Numbered from the stretch's first letter, positions 17,464-27,437 are shown. The stretch is DNA of 64,000 nt from Sulfurivermis sp041678005 (GCA_041678005.1 JBAYOW010000010.1:1-64000); one strand, 5' to 3'. Numbers and translations are program-made. Notes: generated from the sequence alone by a model not told the origin.

Positions 17464-18674
17464 GGTTTATCCATGCGTATGGCTATGCGCCCGGCAATCT
17501 GATCATGGCTGCTGTCGGCCTGAAGTATTTCAGCGTGGATTACTTCACTCTCCAAGGTCTGTTTGAGTTGGTCGAGAGCCTGCAGGTTGCGAGCGGTCAG
17601 TTCAATGGTAAATTGCTCCGGGGTGTATTGCAGGGCGCGTAGTTCGATATCTGGCCGATGCAATGCCGGGCCTGCATGCAGCAATAACTGTGGTAGCTCC
17701 TGCATGCCACTGCCGCTACGTAGTGCTTGTAGCCCTTGTTCCATCTGTGCCCTGACATTGACGATGCGGCGGGACTCCGGGAAGGATTGGCGGTAGATGT
17801 TTTCAATTTGTTCATTAAGCTGCTGCTCCTGATGCGACAGCCTGGTATAGCGACTGGTTGTTATGCCGCCCTGGATAAGCAAAAGTAATGTCAATAGTGC
17901 AGCCGCCGCCCGCCAGGGACGCCAGAGTTGTTGGGTTTGTTTGCGTCGGCTGAAGTCGCCTTGTAGTAGATTGATGGGCGTGGCTGCAAGTGTGGCACGA
18001 GCCATCATTGGCAGGGCATTCGCTATTGTGGCATGCGTGAAATCAAGTTTCATTTCTTTGCAGTAGCGTTCCAGCTCCTGCCTGGTCTGCTCTGTCCCGG
18101 CTGAAGGTATTTCATTAATTATTATTCGTTGTGGGCGCTGTTCACCGGATTGCTGTATTAGTTGGGGCAATAGATGAGACAGGGCTGTAGTGTCGCACGC
18201 CAGGCCACTGTATGGGCCTGTGCGCAGATATGCGCTATTTGCTTCCAGCAACAGCGACCATTGGCCACTTTGCTGTGGCAGGGCCAGTACGTCAGGGATA
18301 GCGACATCAGGTTTCAGGCCAACCGCGGCCAGCTTGCCCAGCCAGTTGCGTAGCGTGGCCTTTGCCAACACAGCGCATAGAATTGATGTCCCAGGACGAG
18401 TATTGGCGATGGCAAAGTGTAGAGTCTCCACATCAGCTGCCAGTTGTTCTTCCAGTGCGTAGGGTAACGCCTGGTGCAGATATTGTCGTCGGCTGGAAGG
18501 CACTTGGGCTGCGAGCAGGGAGATATCGATACTCGGCACTAGCAGGGTGAGGCGATAGCCAGCTGCGGCGGCACCTAGTGCGGTAAATGTGCCGTGGCTG
18601 ACGCGCTCAGGCATGCTGGCATGGCACCAGTGCGCAGTGTTGTCAGATGCGAGCCGTATTATTAAATGTTCCAT
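17460..18674 (-). CDS. gspL: Type II secretion system protein L
   Basis: Links the ATPase GspE to the inner-membrane platform. The cytoplasmic N-terminal half is actin-like (VPSSRRQYLHQALPYALEEQ is a recognisable GspL segment), a single membrane helix lies near residues 248-265 (AAAALLTLLLLIQGG), and a periplasmic ferredoxin-like domain ends the protein. 404 residues is normal. Starts 4 nt after the gspK stop. Confidence 0.95.
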   Translation of the reverse strand: MEHLIIRLASDNTAHWCHASMPERVSHGTFTALGAAAAGYRLTLLVPSIDISLLAAQVPSSRRQYLHQALPYALEEQLAADVETLHFAIANTRPGTSILCAVLAKATLRNWLGKLAAVGLKPDVAIPDVLALPQQSGQWSLLLEANSAYLRTGPYSGLACDTTALSHLLPQLIQQSGEQRPQRIIINEIPSAGTEQTRQELERYCKEMKLDFTHATIANALPMMARATLAATPINLLQGDFSRRKQTQQLWRPWRAAAALLTLLLLIQGGITTSRYTRLSHQEQQLNEQIENIYRQSFPESRRIVNVRAQMEQGLQALRSGSGMQELPQLLLHAGPALHRPDIELRALQYTPEQFTIELTARNLQALDQLKQTLESEVIHAEILQADSSHDQIAGRIAIRMDKP

Positions 18675-18678
18675 GTGG

Positions 18679-19641
18679 TCACAGGTGTTGTTGGGTACGT
18701 GTCAGGCGTGTAATCAGACCGTTGTTACTTCGATGTAACAGGCTGGTGTAGCGGTGATCCAGGCGACCTGTTTGCAATGCCGACATTACCATAAAATACT
18801 GCGTTGCTACGCCCATACCTTCTGTTGGTATCCCTTGCCTGGCAAAGACTGGCTGCTGCAGAGCGGCATCAACACTGATAAAATATTGCTTCTCCCGCGT
18901 AGCAATAAAATTTTCAGCGAGGGTTCGATCCGGACTGTTGCTCAAGGCCATGATGATCTCTGCGCTTGCAGTATTGAGGTTGATGCTTGCGTATGAGGGC
19001 AGGGCGGTAACATGAGGCTTCAGACGATGATAGGCTTCAGCATCAAAGCCTGCGATCAGGCGCAGCTCGCTGACATCAGCAATGGGACGGTTGGCGGCTC
19101 GATAGGGTGGTTGTCTATTCAGATAGATATCATCTTCAGCCCCATTGGGTGAGACGGGTTCAGCATCAGCATCAAGCCAGTCAATTACAGCATCGACCAG
19201 TGTTGGCGACAACTCAAGTATCGCCAGCAAGCGGCGAAAACGCGCTTGATCTTCGGCATTTATACGACCATCCGTAATTAAGTTATTGATATTAAAACGT
19301 GCCTGGGCATCTTCGATCCTTCCCGCCAACATGCCGCCATCCACTGGCATGGGTGGCAGCTGCATCGCCCAGTCTTCACCCAGGTGATCTACCTTACTAT
19401 CGCGCCTGTCTTGTTCAAGTATTTTCCCTGCCCAGCCTTCGATAGCAAAAAGATATTGACGTAGTTGGCCTGATTCCAGCGCATTTTGTGCACGACGCAG
19501 GTCGACTTGCTGTTGCCAGGTCATGGCGACACTGATGATGGTGGCCAGGGCTACGATTAGCATGGCCGTGATCAGCGCAACACCACGTTGATGTGGATAT
19601 TTGATTTTAATTTTTATCGAGCTGTGTAAGCTGGTGGACAT
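18679..19641 (-). CDS. gspK: Type II secretion minor pseudopilin GspK
   Basis: Large minor pseudopilin that caps the pseudopilus together with GspI and GspJ. The prepilin cleavage region is HQRGVALITAMLIVALAT, with cleavage expected after the Gly; as usual for GspK the +5 residue differs from the Glu of other pseudopilins (here a Thr-Ala context). Further family segments are ARFNINNLI and VIDWLDADAEPVSPNGAEDD, the latter an acidic calcium-binding region. 320 residues fits. It is separated from gspJ by 74 nt, the only sizeable gap in the operon. Confidence 0.95.
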   Translation of the reverse strand: MSTSLHSSIKIKIKYPHQRGVALITAMLIVALATIISVAMTWQQQVDLRRAQNALESGQLRQYLFAIEGWAGKILEQDRRDSKVDHLGEDWAMQLPPMPVDGGMLAGRIEDAQARFNINNLITDGRINAEDQARFRRLLAILELSPTLVDAVIDWLDADAEPVSPNGAEDDIYLNRQPPYRAANRPIADVSELRLIAGFDAEAYHRLKPHVTALPSYASINLNTASAEIIMALSNSPDRTLAENFIATREKQYFISVDAALQQPVFARQGIPTEGMGVATQYFMVMSALQTGRLDHRYTSLLHRSNNGLITRLTRTQQHL

Positions 19642-19715
19642 GTTGGTTTTTATTTATCCAATATTTTGGCTTGTAACTTACTTTGAATATGACAGCGTGC
19701 TGTGTATTGAATTAT

Positions 19716-20336
19716 TCAGCGTATACGGAACAAGCGGGTGAGATTGCCCCAGTCTTCCAGTTCCAAATGTAATTCCAATGCGATAGGCAATGTCTCCGCT
19801 GCGGCCTCGATTGTCGGTGGTGGCCAATCTGCTAGCCATTGCCGATTGGCATCAAGATAGCGCAGGCGCAGGTTCAATACTGGATCAAGCAGGGTCATTT
19901 CCAGTGGGGCACTATCCTGGGCGCGATCCAGCACTTGCCAATAGGCACGGATAACCCGGCGCTCGCGCAGGGTGTAGGCAACTCGTTGCAAGTCGCTGCG
20001 CAACTGTTCGGCAGGATTGGACCAGCCACTGCGAGTGAATTCAAACCAATCTTCACCGCCACGCAGGGCAGGCTGTCGATCGCCATATTCATCACGCATA
20101 CTGCGATCAGCCAGCTGATCCAGATCGCGCTCCAGCATCAGCATGAGCTGTTGGATGTTGCGTAGTCTTGTAGCCTCTGCTGATATATTTTCTCGCGCAG
20201 TCAGCACACTGGCAAGCCCGCCATAGGCCAGCGCAGCCATGATGGCGAAGATCGCCATGGCGATGAGCAACTCTAGCAGGGTAAAGCCCTCGCTCGCTGG
20301 TCGCATTGTATTGGCAGGGCAATAACTAGAATTCAT
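19716..20336 (-). CDS. gspJ: Type II secretion minor pseudopilin GspJ
   Basis: Minor pseudopilin of the tip complex. The N-terminal prepilin signal reads EGFTLLELLIAMAIFAI, with cleavage between G and F by the prepilin peptidase (not in this window) and the conserved Glu at +5. C-terminal part shows the GspJ pattern with LRYLDANRQWLADWPP. 206 residues is typical. Start overlaps the gspI stop by 4 nt. Confidence 0.95.
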   Translation of the reverse strand: MNSSYCPANTMRPASEGFTLLELLIAMAIFAIMAALAYGGLASVLTARENISAEATRLRNIQQLMLMLERDLDQLADRSMRDEYGDRQPALRGGEDWFEFTRSGWSNPAEQLRSDLQRVAYTLRERRVIRAYWQVLDRAQDSAPLEMTLLDPVLNLRLRYLDANRQWLADWPPPTIEAAAETLPIALELHLELEDWGNLTRLFRIR

Positions 20337-20761
20337 GGTTGGGCTTTATGTGGTTGTGGCAGAAATATCGACAGCACGGCAAGATTTGATTCCTTATTGG
20401 CACCGACCTCTATGTCGACACGGCGGATGCGTTTATCTGGAGTTTCGCTGATGTACATACGCCATTGCCATTCACGCCAGCCCATTTCGGCGCGGCCTTG
20501 CTGTGTACCAGTCGCCGGCCATTGCTGCTCCAGCTGCATTTCTGTGGCCTTGTTGGCAGCGACATAGTAGGCCAGGGTTTTGTCACGCAGGTGGATGGCG
20601 TTGGCACTGTTGACTGTACTAACACGAATAGCTGCTGCCAGCCCAATGGCAATGATGGCCAGGGCAACCATGACTTCTAATAGTGTAAAGCCACGGTGGT
20701 GGTTTTGGCTTGTATTGGTGCGCTGGCAGGCAGGTTTGCAGGACATAATCAAAGTGCTCAT
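20333..20761 (-). CDS. gspI: Type II secretion minor pseudopilin GspI
   Basis: Minor pseudopilin forming the tip with GspJ and GspK. Prepilin signal HHRGFTLLEVMVALAIIAIG, followed by the typical GspI segment with AYYVAANKATEMQLEQQWP. 142 residues, slightly longer than many GspI because of an extended positively charged leader. Overlaps gspH and gspJ by 4 nt each. Confidence 0.95.
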   Translation of the reverse strand: MSTLIMSCKPACQRTNTSQNHHRGFTLLEVMVALAIIAIGLAAAIRVSTVNSANAIHLRDKTLAYYVAANKATEMQLEQQWPATGTQQGRAEMGWREWQWRMYISETPDKRIRRVDIEVGANKESNLAVLSIFLPQPHKAQP

Positions 20762-21324
20762 GGCAGCTCGAGTTCTTTGCCCACTTTAACCGGGCCAAGA
20801 GCATTGCTTTTCAGTTGGTAGACGATGCGCTGGTCGTTGCTGCTCAACCGCAGCATAAAGGGTGTGCGCTCACCACTGGAGAGAAAATATAATTGTGGCG
20901 CATCGTGTTCGGCTGATGTTGCAGGCAGTGCATGGGGCAGATCATCCAGTGTTAATTGTGCACTTGTTGATGGGTGAAACTCACGTGGCCGCAAAAGCTT
21001 ATCTTGTTCCAGCTGAAGCCAAAGTGATGGCCCTTCATTTTGTGGGGCAAGAAACAGAAAACTATATCCTTCAGTAGTGAATTTCAAACCAAGTTGGCGA
21101 CCTTGCAGGATGGCCTCTTCACTGACCAGCTCGATGAGCGAGGCAAGACGGTATGCGTCTTCCTTGATCTGGGTTTCCTGATCATTTCCTATGGACAGGG
21201 TGGCAAGGGAAAACAGGATGCCAAGTATCAGTAGTACTACCAGTAATTCCAGTAGGGTGAACCCTTTGCTGGCGCTGCGTCGGTGTGGTTTTTCACTCGA
21301 CATTCCAGTTGCCGATGTCTGCAT
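20758..21324 (-). CDS. gspH: Type II secretion minor pseudopilin GspH
   Basis: Minor pseudopilin joining the tip complex to the GspG fibre. Prepilin signal SKGFTLLELLVVLLILGI with Glu at +5; downstream EDAYRLASLIELVSEEAILQ is characteristic of GspH/FimT-like proteins. 188 residues. The ATG at 21324 has GGAGAAGG 5 nt upstream and lies inside the 3' end of gspG (32-nt overlap); a second ATG at 21303 is an alternative start with a poorer site. Confidence 0.93.
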   Translation of the reverse strand: MQTSATGMSSEKPHRRSASKGFTLLELLVVLLILGILFSLATLSIGNDQETQIKEDAYRLASLIELVSEEAILQGRQLGLKFTTEGYSFLFLAPQNEGPSLWLQLEQDKLLRPREFHPSTSAQLTLDDLPHALPATSAEHDAPQLYFLSSGERTPFMLRLSSNDQRIVYQLKSNALGPVKVGKELELP

Positions 21325-21730
21325 TCATGCCTTCTCCACCAGGGCGGCTGTCGGCACCTAAGCTAAAGATATCGATCTCGCCATGGATGCCTGGGTTCAT
21401 GTACTGATAGTCATTGCCCCACGGGTCCTTGGGCAGGCGGTCGATATAACCGCCTTGCTTCCAGTTGCGCGCCTGGGGAGTTCCGCCAGGTTTCTTTACC
21501 AGGGCTACCAGTCCTTGATCGGTGCTGGGATAGTGAAGGTTGTCCAAACGATAGAGGTTGAGGGCGCTTTCTAATACGCGGATGTCTTGCCGTGCCTTGG
21601 TGAGACGCGCGCTGTCAGGGCGATCCATGACCCTGGGCACGACAATGGCGGCGAGGATACCAAGGATCACGACAACAACCATGATTTCGATAAGTGTGAA
21701 GCCGGTGTGTGAGTTGCGTTGTCTGTACAT
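21293..21730 (-). CDS. gspG: Type II secretion major pseudopilin GspG
   Basis: Main subunit of the periplasmic pseudopilus. Leader MYRQRNSHTG, cleavage before FTLIEIMVVVVILGILAAIV, and the conserved GspG body: LNLYRLDNLHYPSTDQGLVALV, then LPKDPWGNDYQYMNPG and the C-terminal calcium-loop DIFSLGADSRPGGEG. From the ATG at 21730 the precursor has 145 residues, the normal size; the frame remains open further upstream to 21838 but those residues do not fit a prepilin leader. AGAGAAAG lies before the chosen start. Confidence 0.97.
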   Translation of the reverse strand: MYRQRNSHTGFTLIEIMVVVVILGILAAIVVPRVMDRPDSARLTKARQDIRVLESALNLYRLDNLHYPSTDQGLVALVKKPGGTPQARNWKQGGYIDRLPKDPWGNDYQYMNPGIHGEIDIFSLGADSRPGGEGMNADIGNWNVE

Positions 21731-21843
21731 CACTTTCTCTTTGCTGGTGTGAGCGCATTGCGCTGTCGAGCAATGCCGACAGGCATGGCTGAAGCTGGTT
21801 TGTGAAATTACCTTAATTTTGCCATAAAGGATGCACAAGTATC

Positions 21844-23055
21844 CTATTTTACCAACTGATTGAGATCAAAGATGGGCAGCAGGATGGCCAGCACGATGAT
21901 GAGGACAACCCCACCCATGACCAGGATGAGCAAAGGTTCAAACAGCCCCATCAAGGTGGCAATAGTTGTTTCCAGTTCACGTTCTTGATTGAGCGCGGCG
22001 CGTTCAAGCATGTTATCGAGCTGGCCGCTGGCTTCGCCACTGGCGATTAGTTGCAAGGTGATGGCAGGGAAATAGTCGCCCACTGCCAAGGCCTTATGGA
22101 TGCTGGAGCCTTCTCGTACGCGATGTGCCGCCTGTTCGACGGCTGTGCGCATGGGCAGATTATCCAATACCTGGGCAGATATATGCATGGCATCCAGTAT
22201 CGCCACGCCACTGGCGGAGAGAATGCTCAGGGTGCGGGCAAAACGGGCGGTGTTGACGCCACGGCTCAGTTGACCGATGAGTGGCAGGCGCAGCAGTAGC
22301 GCATGCCAACGTGTCTTGTATTCTGGTCTGCGTAATAGCTGTGTTGCTAGCCAGATTGTTGCAGCCATCAGCAAGGCCAGCGCCAGGCCCCAGTTGCGTA
22401 TGAAGTCACTGAGGGCGATTAGACCACGGGTAAGCGCAGGCAGTTGCTGACCAATATTGTCAAAGACCTGGACTACCTGGGGGACGACATAGGCAAGCAG
22501 TGCTACGGTGACCGCAAGCGCCATGGCGGTGAGTATGGTGGGATAAAATAGTGCGAGCTGAATTTTTTGTCGTAGTTGCTGGCGTGCTTCTGTGTAGTCG
22601 GCCAGGCGCTCCAGCACTCTGTCCAGGTGGCCGGAGTGCTCGCCAGCGGCCACGGTGGCGCGGTAGAGATCTGGAAAGACATGCGGGAAATCATCCAGCC
22701 CGGCGGCGATGGTGTGTCCTTCCAGGACTTTTGAGCGTACCGCCATCAACATGTTGCGCAGACGAGGTTTGCTTGCTTGCCTGGCGACCGTGTGCAGGGT
22801 TTCTTCCAGCGGCAGGCCGGAACGAACCAGGGTTGCTAACTGGCGCGTGATTAGGGCCAGCTCGGAGGCGCTAATACGCTGGGCAAAAATCTTGCTTTGG
22901 CGTTTTTGTTCGCGTTCGAAGACGGCATTAACAGCGAGAGGTGTCAGTCCCTGTTCACGCAGGCTTTGCCGTATCTGGCGTGCTGTATCTCCTTCGAGCA
23001 CGCCTTTTTTCTCACGTCCAGCTGCATCCAGCGCACGGTATTCAAAAGCACCCAT
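21844..23055 (-). CDS. gspF: Type II secretion inner-membrane protein F
   Basis: Polytopic platform protein that converts ATPase work into pseudopilus assembly. Two related GspF domains with three membrane helices (around residues 170-190, 220-240 and near the C-terminus, ILVMGGVVLIIVLAILLPIFD). Start MGAFEYRALDAAGREKKGVLE and the motif RQLATLVRSGLPLEE are typical. 403 residues as expected. Follows gspE after 38 nt, a slightly larger gap than elsewhere in the operon. Confidence 0.96.
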   Translation of the reverse strand: MGAFEYRALDAAGREKKGVLEGDTARQIRQSLREQGLTPLAVNAVFEREQKRQSKIFAQRISASELALITRQLATLVRSGLPLEETLHTVARQASKPRLRNMLMAVRSKVLEGHTIAAGLDDFPHVFPDLYRATVAAGEHSGHLDRVLERLADYTEARQQLRQKIQLALFYPTILTAMALAVTVALLAYVVPQVVQVFDNIGQQLPALTRGLIALSDFIRNWGLALALLMAATIWLATQLLRRPEYKTRWHALLLRLPLIGQLSRGVNTARFARTLSILSASGVAILDAMHISAQVLDNLPMRTAVEQAAHRVREGSSIHKALAVGDYFPAITLQLIASGEASGQLDNMLERAALNQERELETTIATLMGLFEPLLILVMGGVVLIIVLAILLPIFDLNQLVK

Positions 23056-23093
23056 CTCAATAGTCCAGCGGCATGACTGGTGGTCTGTTTGAT

Positions 23094-24602
23094 TTATTCA
23101 TCGTGTGTAACCCGCAATACTTCCTCCAGGGTGGTGTCTCCTGCGAGAACACGGCGCAGGCCATCTTCGCGAATACCAGGTGTGTGTTGGCGAGCCAGTT
23201 TCTCCAGCACATGTTCGCTGGCGCCGTCGTGGATGAGGCTGCGCATCTGGCTGTCAACTACCACTAGTTCATAAATACCGGTGCGGCCACTGTAGCCGGT
23301 TTGCTTGCATTTGCTGCAGCCAATCGGGCGATAGAGTAGAGGTGCCTGTTCGACCGGAATGCCAAGCACGCTACAGTCGGCATCGCTGGCCGGTTGGGCT
23401 TGCTTGCAGTGTGGACAGAGTAGGCGCACCAGCCGTTGGGCAAGGACACCCAGCAGGGTGGAGGATAGTAAAAATGGCTCTACTCCCATATCGCGCAGAC
23501 GGGTCAAGGCACCAACAGCGGTGTTGGTGTGCAATGTGGAGAGCACAAGGTGTCCGGTGAGGGATGATTGCACAGTGATTTGTACGGTCTCCAGATCGCG
23601 TATTTCACCAACCATGACCACGTCCGGATCCTGCCGCAAAATAGCCCGCAGGCCACGGGCAAATGTCATGTCGACCTTGGTGTTGACCTGGGTCTGGCCT
23701 ATGCCATCGATAAAATATTCGATGGGGTCTTCCACTGTCATGATGTTTCGATCGCGGCCATTAAGTCGCGCCAATGCGGCATAGAGCGTAGTGGTCTTGC
23801 CCGATCCGGTAGGGCCGGTGACGAGGAAAATACCATGTGGTTCGTGGATCAGGCGGTCGACTTTTTCGCGTATTTCTTCGGCCATGCCAAGGTGGGTAAG
23901 ATCCAGCCTGCCGGTCTGTTTGTCCAGCAGGCGCAGTACCACGCGCTCGCCATGGCCAGAAGGCAGGGTGGATACGCGTACATCGACTGGCCGACCGGCT
24001 ACCCGCAGGGAAATGCGGCCATCTTGTGGTACGCGTTTTTCGGCAATATCCAGTTTGGCCATGACCTTTATGCGTGAGACCAGCAGTGGCGCAATACTGT
24101 TTTTTGGCTCCAGCACTTCGCGCAATGCCCCATCGACGCGAAAGCGTATGGACAGGCGGTGTTCAAATGGTTCGATGTGAATATCCGAGGCGTTTTCACG
24201 TATTGCCTCGGTAAGCATGGCATTGATTAGGCGAATGATAGGAGCGTCGTCTTCGCTTTCCAGCAAATCTTCTGGTTCTGGCAGATTTTGTACCAGGCGA
24301 TCCAGATCCAGTTCTTCACCAATCTCTTCCATTGCCTGCATGCTGCCATTGCCGGAACGCTCGTAGGCACGGCGCAGCAGACGTTCAAAGGCCTGGCTGT
24401 CGAGTTGCTCCAGCGGCATGGACTGGGCAGCCACGCGGCGTGCCTCTGTCAGTGCCAGTGCTGTTGTATCGGCGCGGTAATACAGCCGCAGGCTACCGGC
24501 TTCGTCTGGAAACAGGATGACACCGTTGCGTTTGGCATAGGCGTAGGGCAGATGGTGCTGTCCCTTGCTTGCGAGCTGGATATCAGTAGCTGGCTGAATC
24601 AT
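23094..24602 (-). CDS. gspE: Type II secretion ATPase E
   Basis: Cytoplasmic hexameric ATPase that powers secretion. Walker A is GPTGSGKTTTLYAALARLN, the Asp box and Walker B follow (TVEDPIEY, DPDVVMVGEIRD), with a His box TGHLVLSTLHTN. The zinc-binding tetracysteine region near the C-terminus is complete (CPHCKQ and, about 35 residues later, CSKC). The start is set at the ATG at 24602, where GGAG lies 7 nt upstream; this makes 502 residues and a 20-nt overlap with the end of gspD. The frame stays open upstream to 24692 but the added residues are a shadow of gspD. Confidence 0.96.
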   Translation of the reverse strand: MIQPATDIQLASKGQHHLPYAYAKRNGVILFPDEAGSLRLYYRADTTALALTEARRVAAQSMPLEQLDSQAFERLLRRAYERSGNGSMQAMEEIGEELDLDRLVQNLPEPEDLLESEDDAPIIRLINAMLTEAIRENASDIHIEPFEHRLSIRFRVDGALREVLEPKNSIAPLLVSRIKVMAKLDIAEKRVPQDGRISLRVAGRPVDVRVSTLPSGHGERVVLRLLDKQTGRLDLTHLGMAEEIREKVDRLIHEPHGIFLVTGPTGSGKTTTLYAALARLNGRDRNIMTVEDPIEYFIDGIGQTQVNTKVDMTFARGLRAILRQDPDVVMVGEIRDLETVQITVQSSLTGHLVLSTLHTNTAVGALTRLRDMGVEPFLLSSTLLGVLAQRLVRLLCPHCKQAQPASDADCSVLGIPVEQAPLLYRPIGCSKCKQTGYSGRTGIYELVVVDSQMRSLIHDGASEHVLEKLARQHTPGIREDGLRRVLAGDTTLEEVLRVTHDE

Positions 24603-26565
24603 CCAGAGGCTCCAGTGGTGTTTTAGTGTCGTCGGCGAAAGGTGGTGGCAATGCGAGATAATCATCCCACTTGGGCAATAGTGGCGAGGCATCGTCAGGC
24701 ATCAGGTGGATGCCACGTTCACGCAGGGCCAACTGCTGGTTGCGGATATAATTGTATTTGTCGCCCATGATGGCGAGATCGTTGCTGCCACCACGCAGGA
24801 TGGTCGGATGAATAAAAACTATCAGATTGCGTTTGACGCTAGTGGTTTTTTTGTAGCTGAACAGGTAACCAAGCATGGGAATATCTCCCAGCCCTGGAAC
24901 CTTTTGCTGGTTTTCAACTAATTGGTCATCGATGAGCCCGCCGAGTACCAGTATCTCGCCGCTATCGACCATAACTGTGGTTTTGATGGCGCGTTTGTTG
25001 GTCACGATATCAGCGGCCCCCGTGGTCGAGGTGCTGATGCTGGAGACCTCCTGGGCAATCTCCATGCGTACCGTATCGCCTTCATTGATTTGTGGCTTGA
25101 TCTTGAGGCTCAAACCAACATCCTCGCGTGAAATTGTTTGAAACGGGTTCCCTGGTACTGCCGTGCCGCCCGTGCCAGTACTGGCATAGGAGCCGGTAAT
25201 GAAAGGGACGCTCTGGCCAACGACAATTTCTGCTTCTTCATTGTCCATGGTAACCAGACTGGGTGTGGAGAGAATATTGGTATTGACATCACCAGACAAG
25301 GCGCGTAGCAACATGCCTATACGAGTGCCACCAGATGTGGCTGTATCGCCAATGATAGCCGTAAGACCATCACTGATTTTTGGTGGATCGGCAATTAAAT
25401 TATTCAGGCCGGAGCCAGAACCGGCAAAATTGACCACGCCCACAGGCTGGTTGCTGGATGAGCCATCGAATAACCACTGCACACCCAGTTCGCGCGCCTT
25501 GTCATCAGTCACCTCAGCGATCACAGCTTCGACTATGACTTGTGAGCGCCGGATATCAAGACGGCGGATGACCTGTTCCAGGTTCACCATGATATCCGGG
25601 GTGGCGCTGATGACCAGGGCATTAATGTTTTCATCTGCCTGGATATTCAGTAACCCTGCTCCATCTTCAGTTGCAGATTGAGCTGCTGCAACAGGCTTAT
25701 GGGCCATGCTGCTGGCGATAGAGTTGAGCAAGGGAGCGATATCCTTGGCCTTGGCATAGCGTAAATAAATGACCTGGGTATTGCCTCGGCGCTGGGTTGG
25801 TGTGTCGAGATGGGTGATCAGGGTGCGCAGGCGTAGTCGGTTATTGCGATCGCCGGAAAGAAGCAGACTGTTGGTGCGCAGATCAACTGCCAGCCTGGGG
25901 GTATCGTTGACTTGATCGCCTGCACCAGCAGGAGTCTTGCCAAGCGTGTTGATGATGCGGGCTACTTCTTCGGCAAAGGCATGTTGTAGTGGGATAGCCT
26001 CTATTTCTAGATCGCCAGCCAGATCAACCCGCTCGATAATCTGCACCAGACGGTTAAGATTTGCGGCACTGGCTGAGGCGATCAGCACATTGCTGCCAGC
26101 ATAGGCGGCAAGGTGGGACTCCTGTGGCAGCAGTGGGCGCAATACAGGTACCAGTTGTGCCGCGGACACATTGTCCAGTTGTATCACTCTCGTAACGTAT
26201 TGATCACCACGTTCTAATTGATTGTTATCGGTATTGGGTATGGGGCTTTGCTTGGCAGTCACTGCGGGAATAATTTTGATGGCATTCTTGTCAGGAACAG
26301 CGGCAAAGCCATGTACATTGAGCACAGAAAGAAAGACCTGATAGACTTCGTCAGCGGCAAGTGGCCGGTTTGAGACTATGGTTACCTTGCCTTTGACGCG
26401 CGGGTCGATAATGAAATTTTTGCCGGTGATTTCCGCTACGGTGCTGATAACTGAACTGATGTCGGCATCCTTAAGATTCAGCATGACACTATCTTCAGTT
26501 GCTTGCGTGACTGCGCTGGCAAAGAAAAACATTGCGATGATTATGTTGGTAAAAGCCTTGCGCAT
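24583..26565 (-). CDS. gspD: Type II secretion secretin (outer-membrane channel)
   Basis: Forms the multimeric outer-membrane gate. Signal peptide at residues 1-22 (ending VTQA). N0 domain begins VMLNLKDADISSVISTVAEIT, N1-N3 repeats follow (for example EIEAIPLQHAFAEEVARIIN and TQVIYLRYAKAKDIAPLLN), then the secretin core with VPFITG and the C-terminal VPGLGDIPMLGYLFSYK and LIVFIHPTI. 660 residues is typical. No lipobox, so it may rely on a separate pilotin, and I see no clear pilotin gene in the operon. Confidence 0.97.
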   Translation of the reverse strand: MRKAFTNIIIAMFFFASAVTQATEDSVMLNLKDADISSVISTVAEITGKNFIIDPRVKGKVTIVSNRPLAADEVYQVFLSVLNVHGFAAVPDKNAIKIIPAVTAKQSPIPNTDNNQLERGDQYVTRVIQLDNVSAAQLVPVLRPLLPQESHLAAYAGSNVLIASASAANLNRLVQIIERVDLAGDLEIEAIPLQHAFAEEVARIINTLGKTPAGAGDQVNDTPRLAVDLRTNSLLLSGDRNNRLRLRTLITHLDTPTQRRGNTQVIYLRYAKAKDIAPLLNSIASSMAHKPVAAAQSATEDGAGLLNIQADENINALVISATPDIMVNLEQVIRRLDIRRSQVIVEAVIAEVTDDKARELGVQWLFDGSSSNQPVGVVNFAGSGSGLNNLIADPPKISDGLTAIIGDTATSGGTRIGMLLRALSGDVNTNILSTPSLVTMDNEEAEIVVGQSVPFITGSYASTGTGGTAVPGNPFQTISREDVGLSLKIKPQINEGDTVRMEIAQEVSSISTSTTGAADIVTNKRAIKTTVMVDSGEILVLGGLIDDQLVENQQKVPGLGDIPMLGYLFSYKKTTSVKRNLIVFIHPTILRGGSNDLAIMGDKYNYIRNQQLALRERGIHLMPDDASPLLPKWDDYLALPPPFADDTKTPLEPLDDSASY

Positions 26566-26570
26566 GGTGG

Positions 26571-27437
26571 TTAATTTCCCTGGTTCAGGTTGATGACTAT
26601 ATTTTCCGTCATCCCGTCGGGTCGATCTATGGATAGTTGCAAACTGCTGGCCTGGGCAAACATATTGCCAAGCTCGACGAACCGCGCCGGTTCGGTAACC
26701 GGAATGTCGTTGACATGGGTAACAATATCATTAGGTAACAGCCCCACCGTCTTGAAAAGCTCATTATGACGGCGTGGACGAATATAATAACCACGCAATA
26801 GCCCGTCTTGTATAGCCGGTTGAAAATCGGCCAGCTGCATGATTACATCTGGGTTACTCAGTATTGATTGGCGCAATTCCTGTAACTGCAATTGCATTGC
26901 TGTGGGCAAGTCAGTATGGCTTGTGGCTGCCGCAGTCGTGTTTAAGTGATTTTTGGGCAGACGCAGGGTTTCATAGCGCCCGGCATGCTCAAGCACAACA
27001 CGGTCAGCCAGAATATCATGTACTACCACCCCACTACTTACCTGATCTCCAATGCGGAAGTGGCGTTCATTATTGTCACCCAAGGAAATGATTGCCAGGG
27101 CCTCTGCGCGATTCTTTACGGCGAACAGGCCACGTAGGGTCAGGTTGAGCGAGGTTTCCGGGGCATTGGCCTGGTTGGATGCGGCTGGCGCTGCATCAAT
27201 TGATTTACCAAAAAGATGCAGTCTGGCGAGGCTTTCCAGACGCGTGTTAGTGCTGTTTGCAGATATGGTTGTCTGGGGTGCTGTGAGTCTTGGTTGTGAG
27301 AGTGGTGCTGGGATCAATTGCCAGCTCAGCTGTGCCAGGCTGATGGAACAGCTGACAACCAGCAGCCAGGTTGCCCAGCGAGCAGCCATTGCGTTATTGA
27401 GGCGCGGTCGAGAGAGTAAAGGGAATTTTGTTATCAC
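26571..27437 (-). CDS. gspC: Type II secretion protein C
   Basis: First gene of the gsp operon: bitopic inner-membrane protein whose periplasmic homology region contacts the secretin and whose C-terminal domain takes part in substrate choice. Membrane helix about residues 18-38, homology region with LTLRGLFAVKNRAEALAIIS and the C-terminal PDZ-like domain with LLPNDIVTHVNDIPV. 288 residues. The start is a GTG at 27437 with a weak ribosome site; the frame continues open upstream without a better start. The operon order C-D-E-F-G-H-I-J-K-L-M-N is complete apart from the prepilin peptidase. Confidence 0.94.
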   Translation of the reverse strand: MITKFPLLSRPRLNNAMAARWATWLLVVSCSISLAQLSWQLIPAPLSQPRLTAPQTTISANSTNTRLESLARLHLFGKSIDAAPAASNQANAPETSLNLTLRGLFAVKNRAEALAIISLGDNNERHFRIGDQVSSGVVVHDILADRVVLEHAGRYETLRLPKNHLNTTAAATSHTDLPTAMQLQLQELRQSILSNPDVIMQLADFQPAIQDGLLRGYYIRPRRHNELFKTVGLLPNDIVTHVNDIPVTEPARFVELGNMFAQASSLQLSIDRPDGMTENIVINLNQGN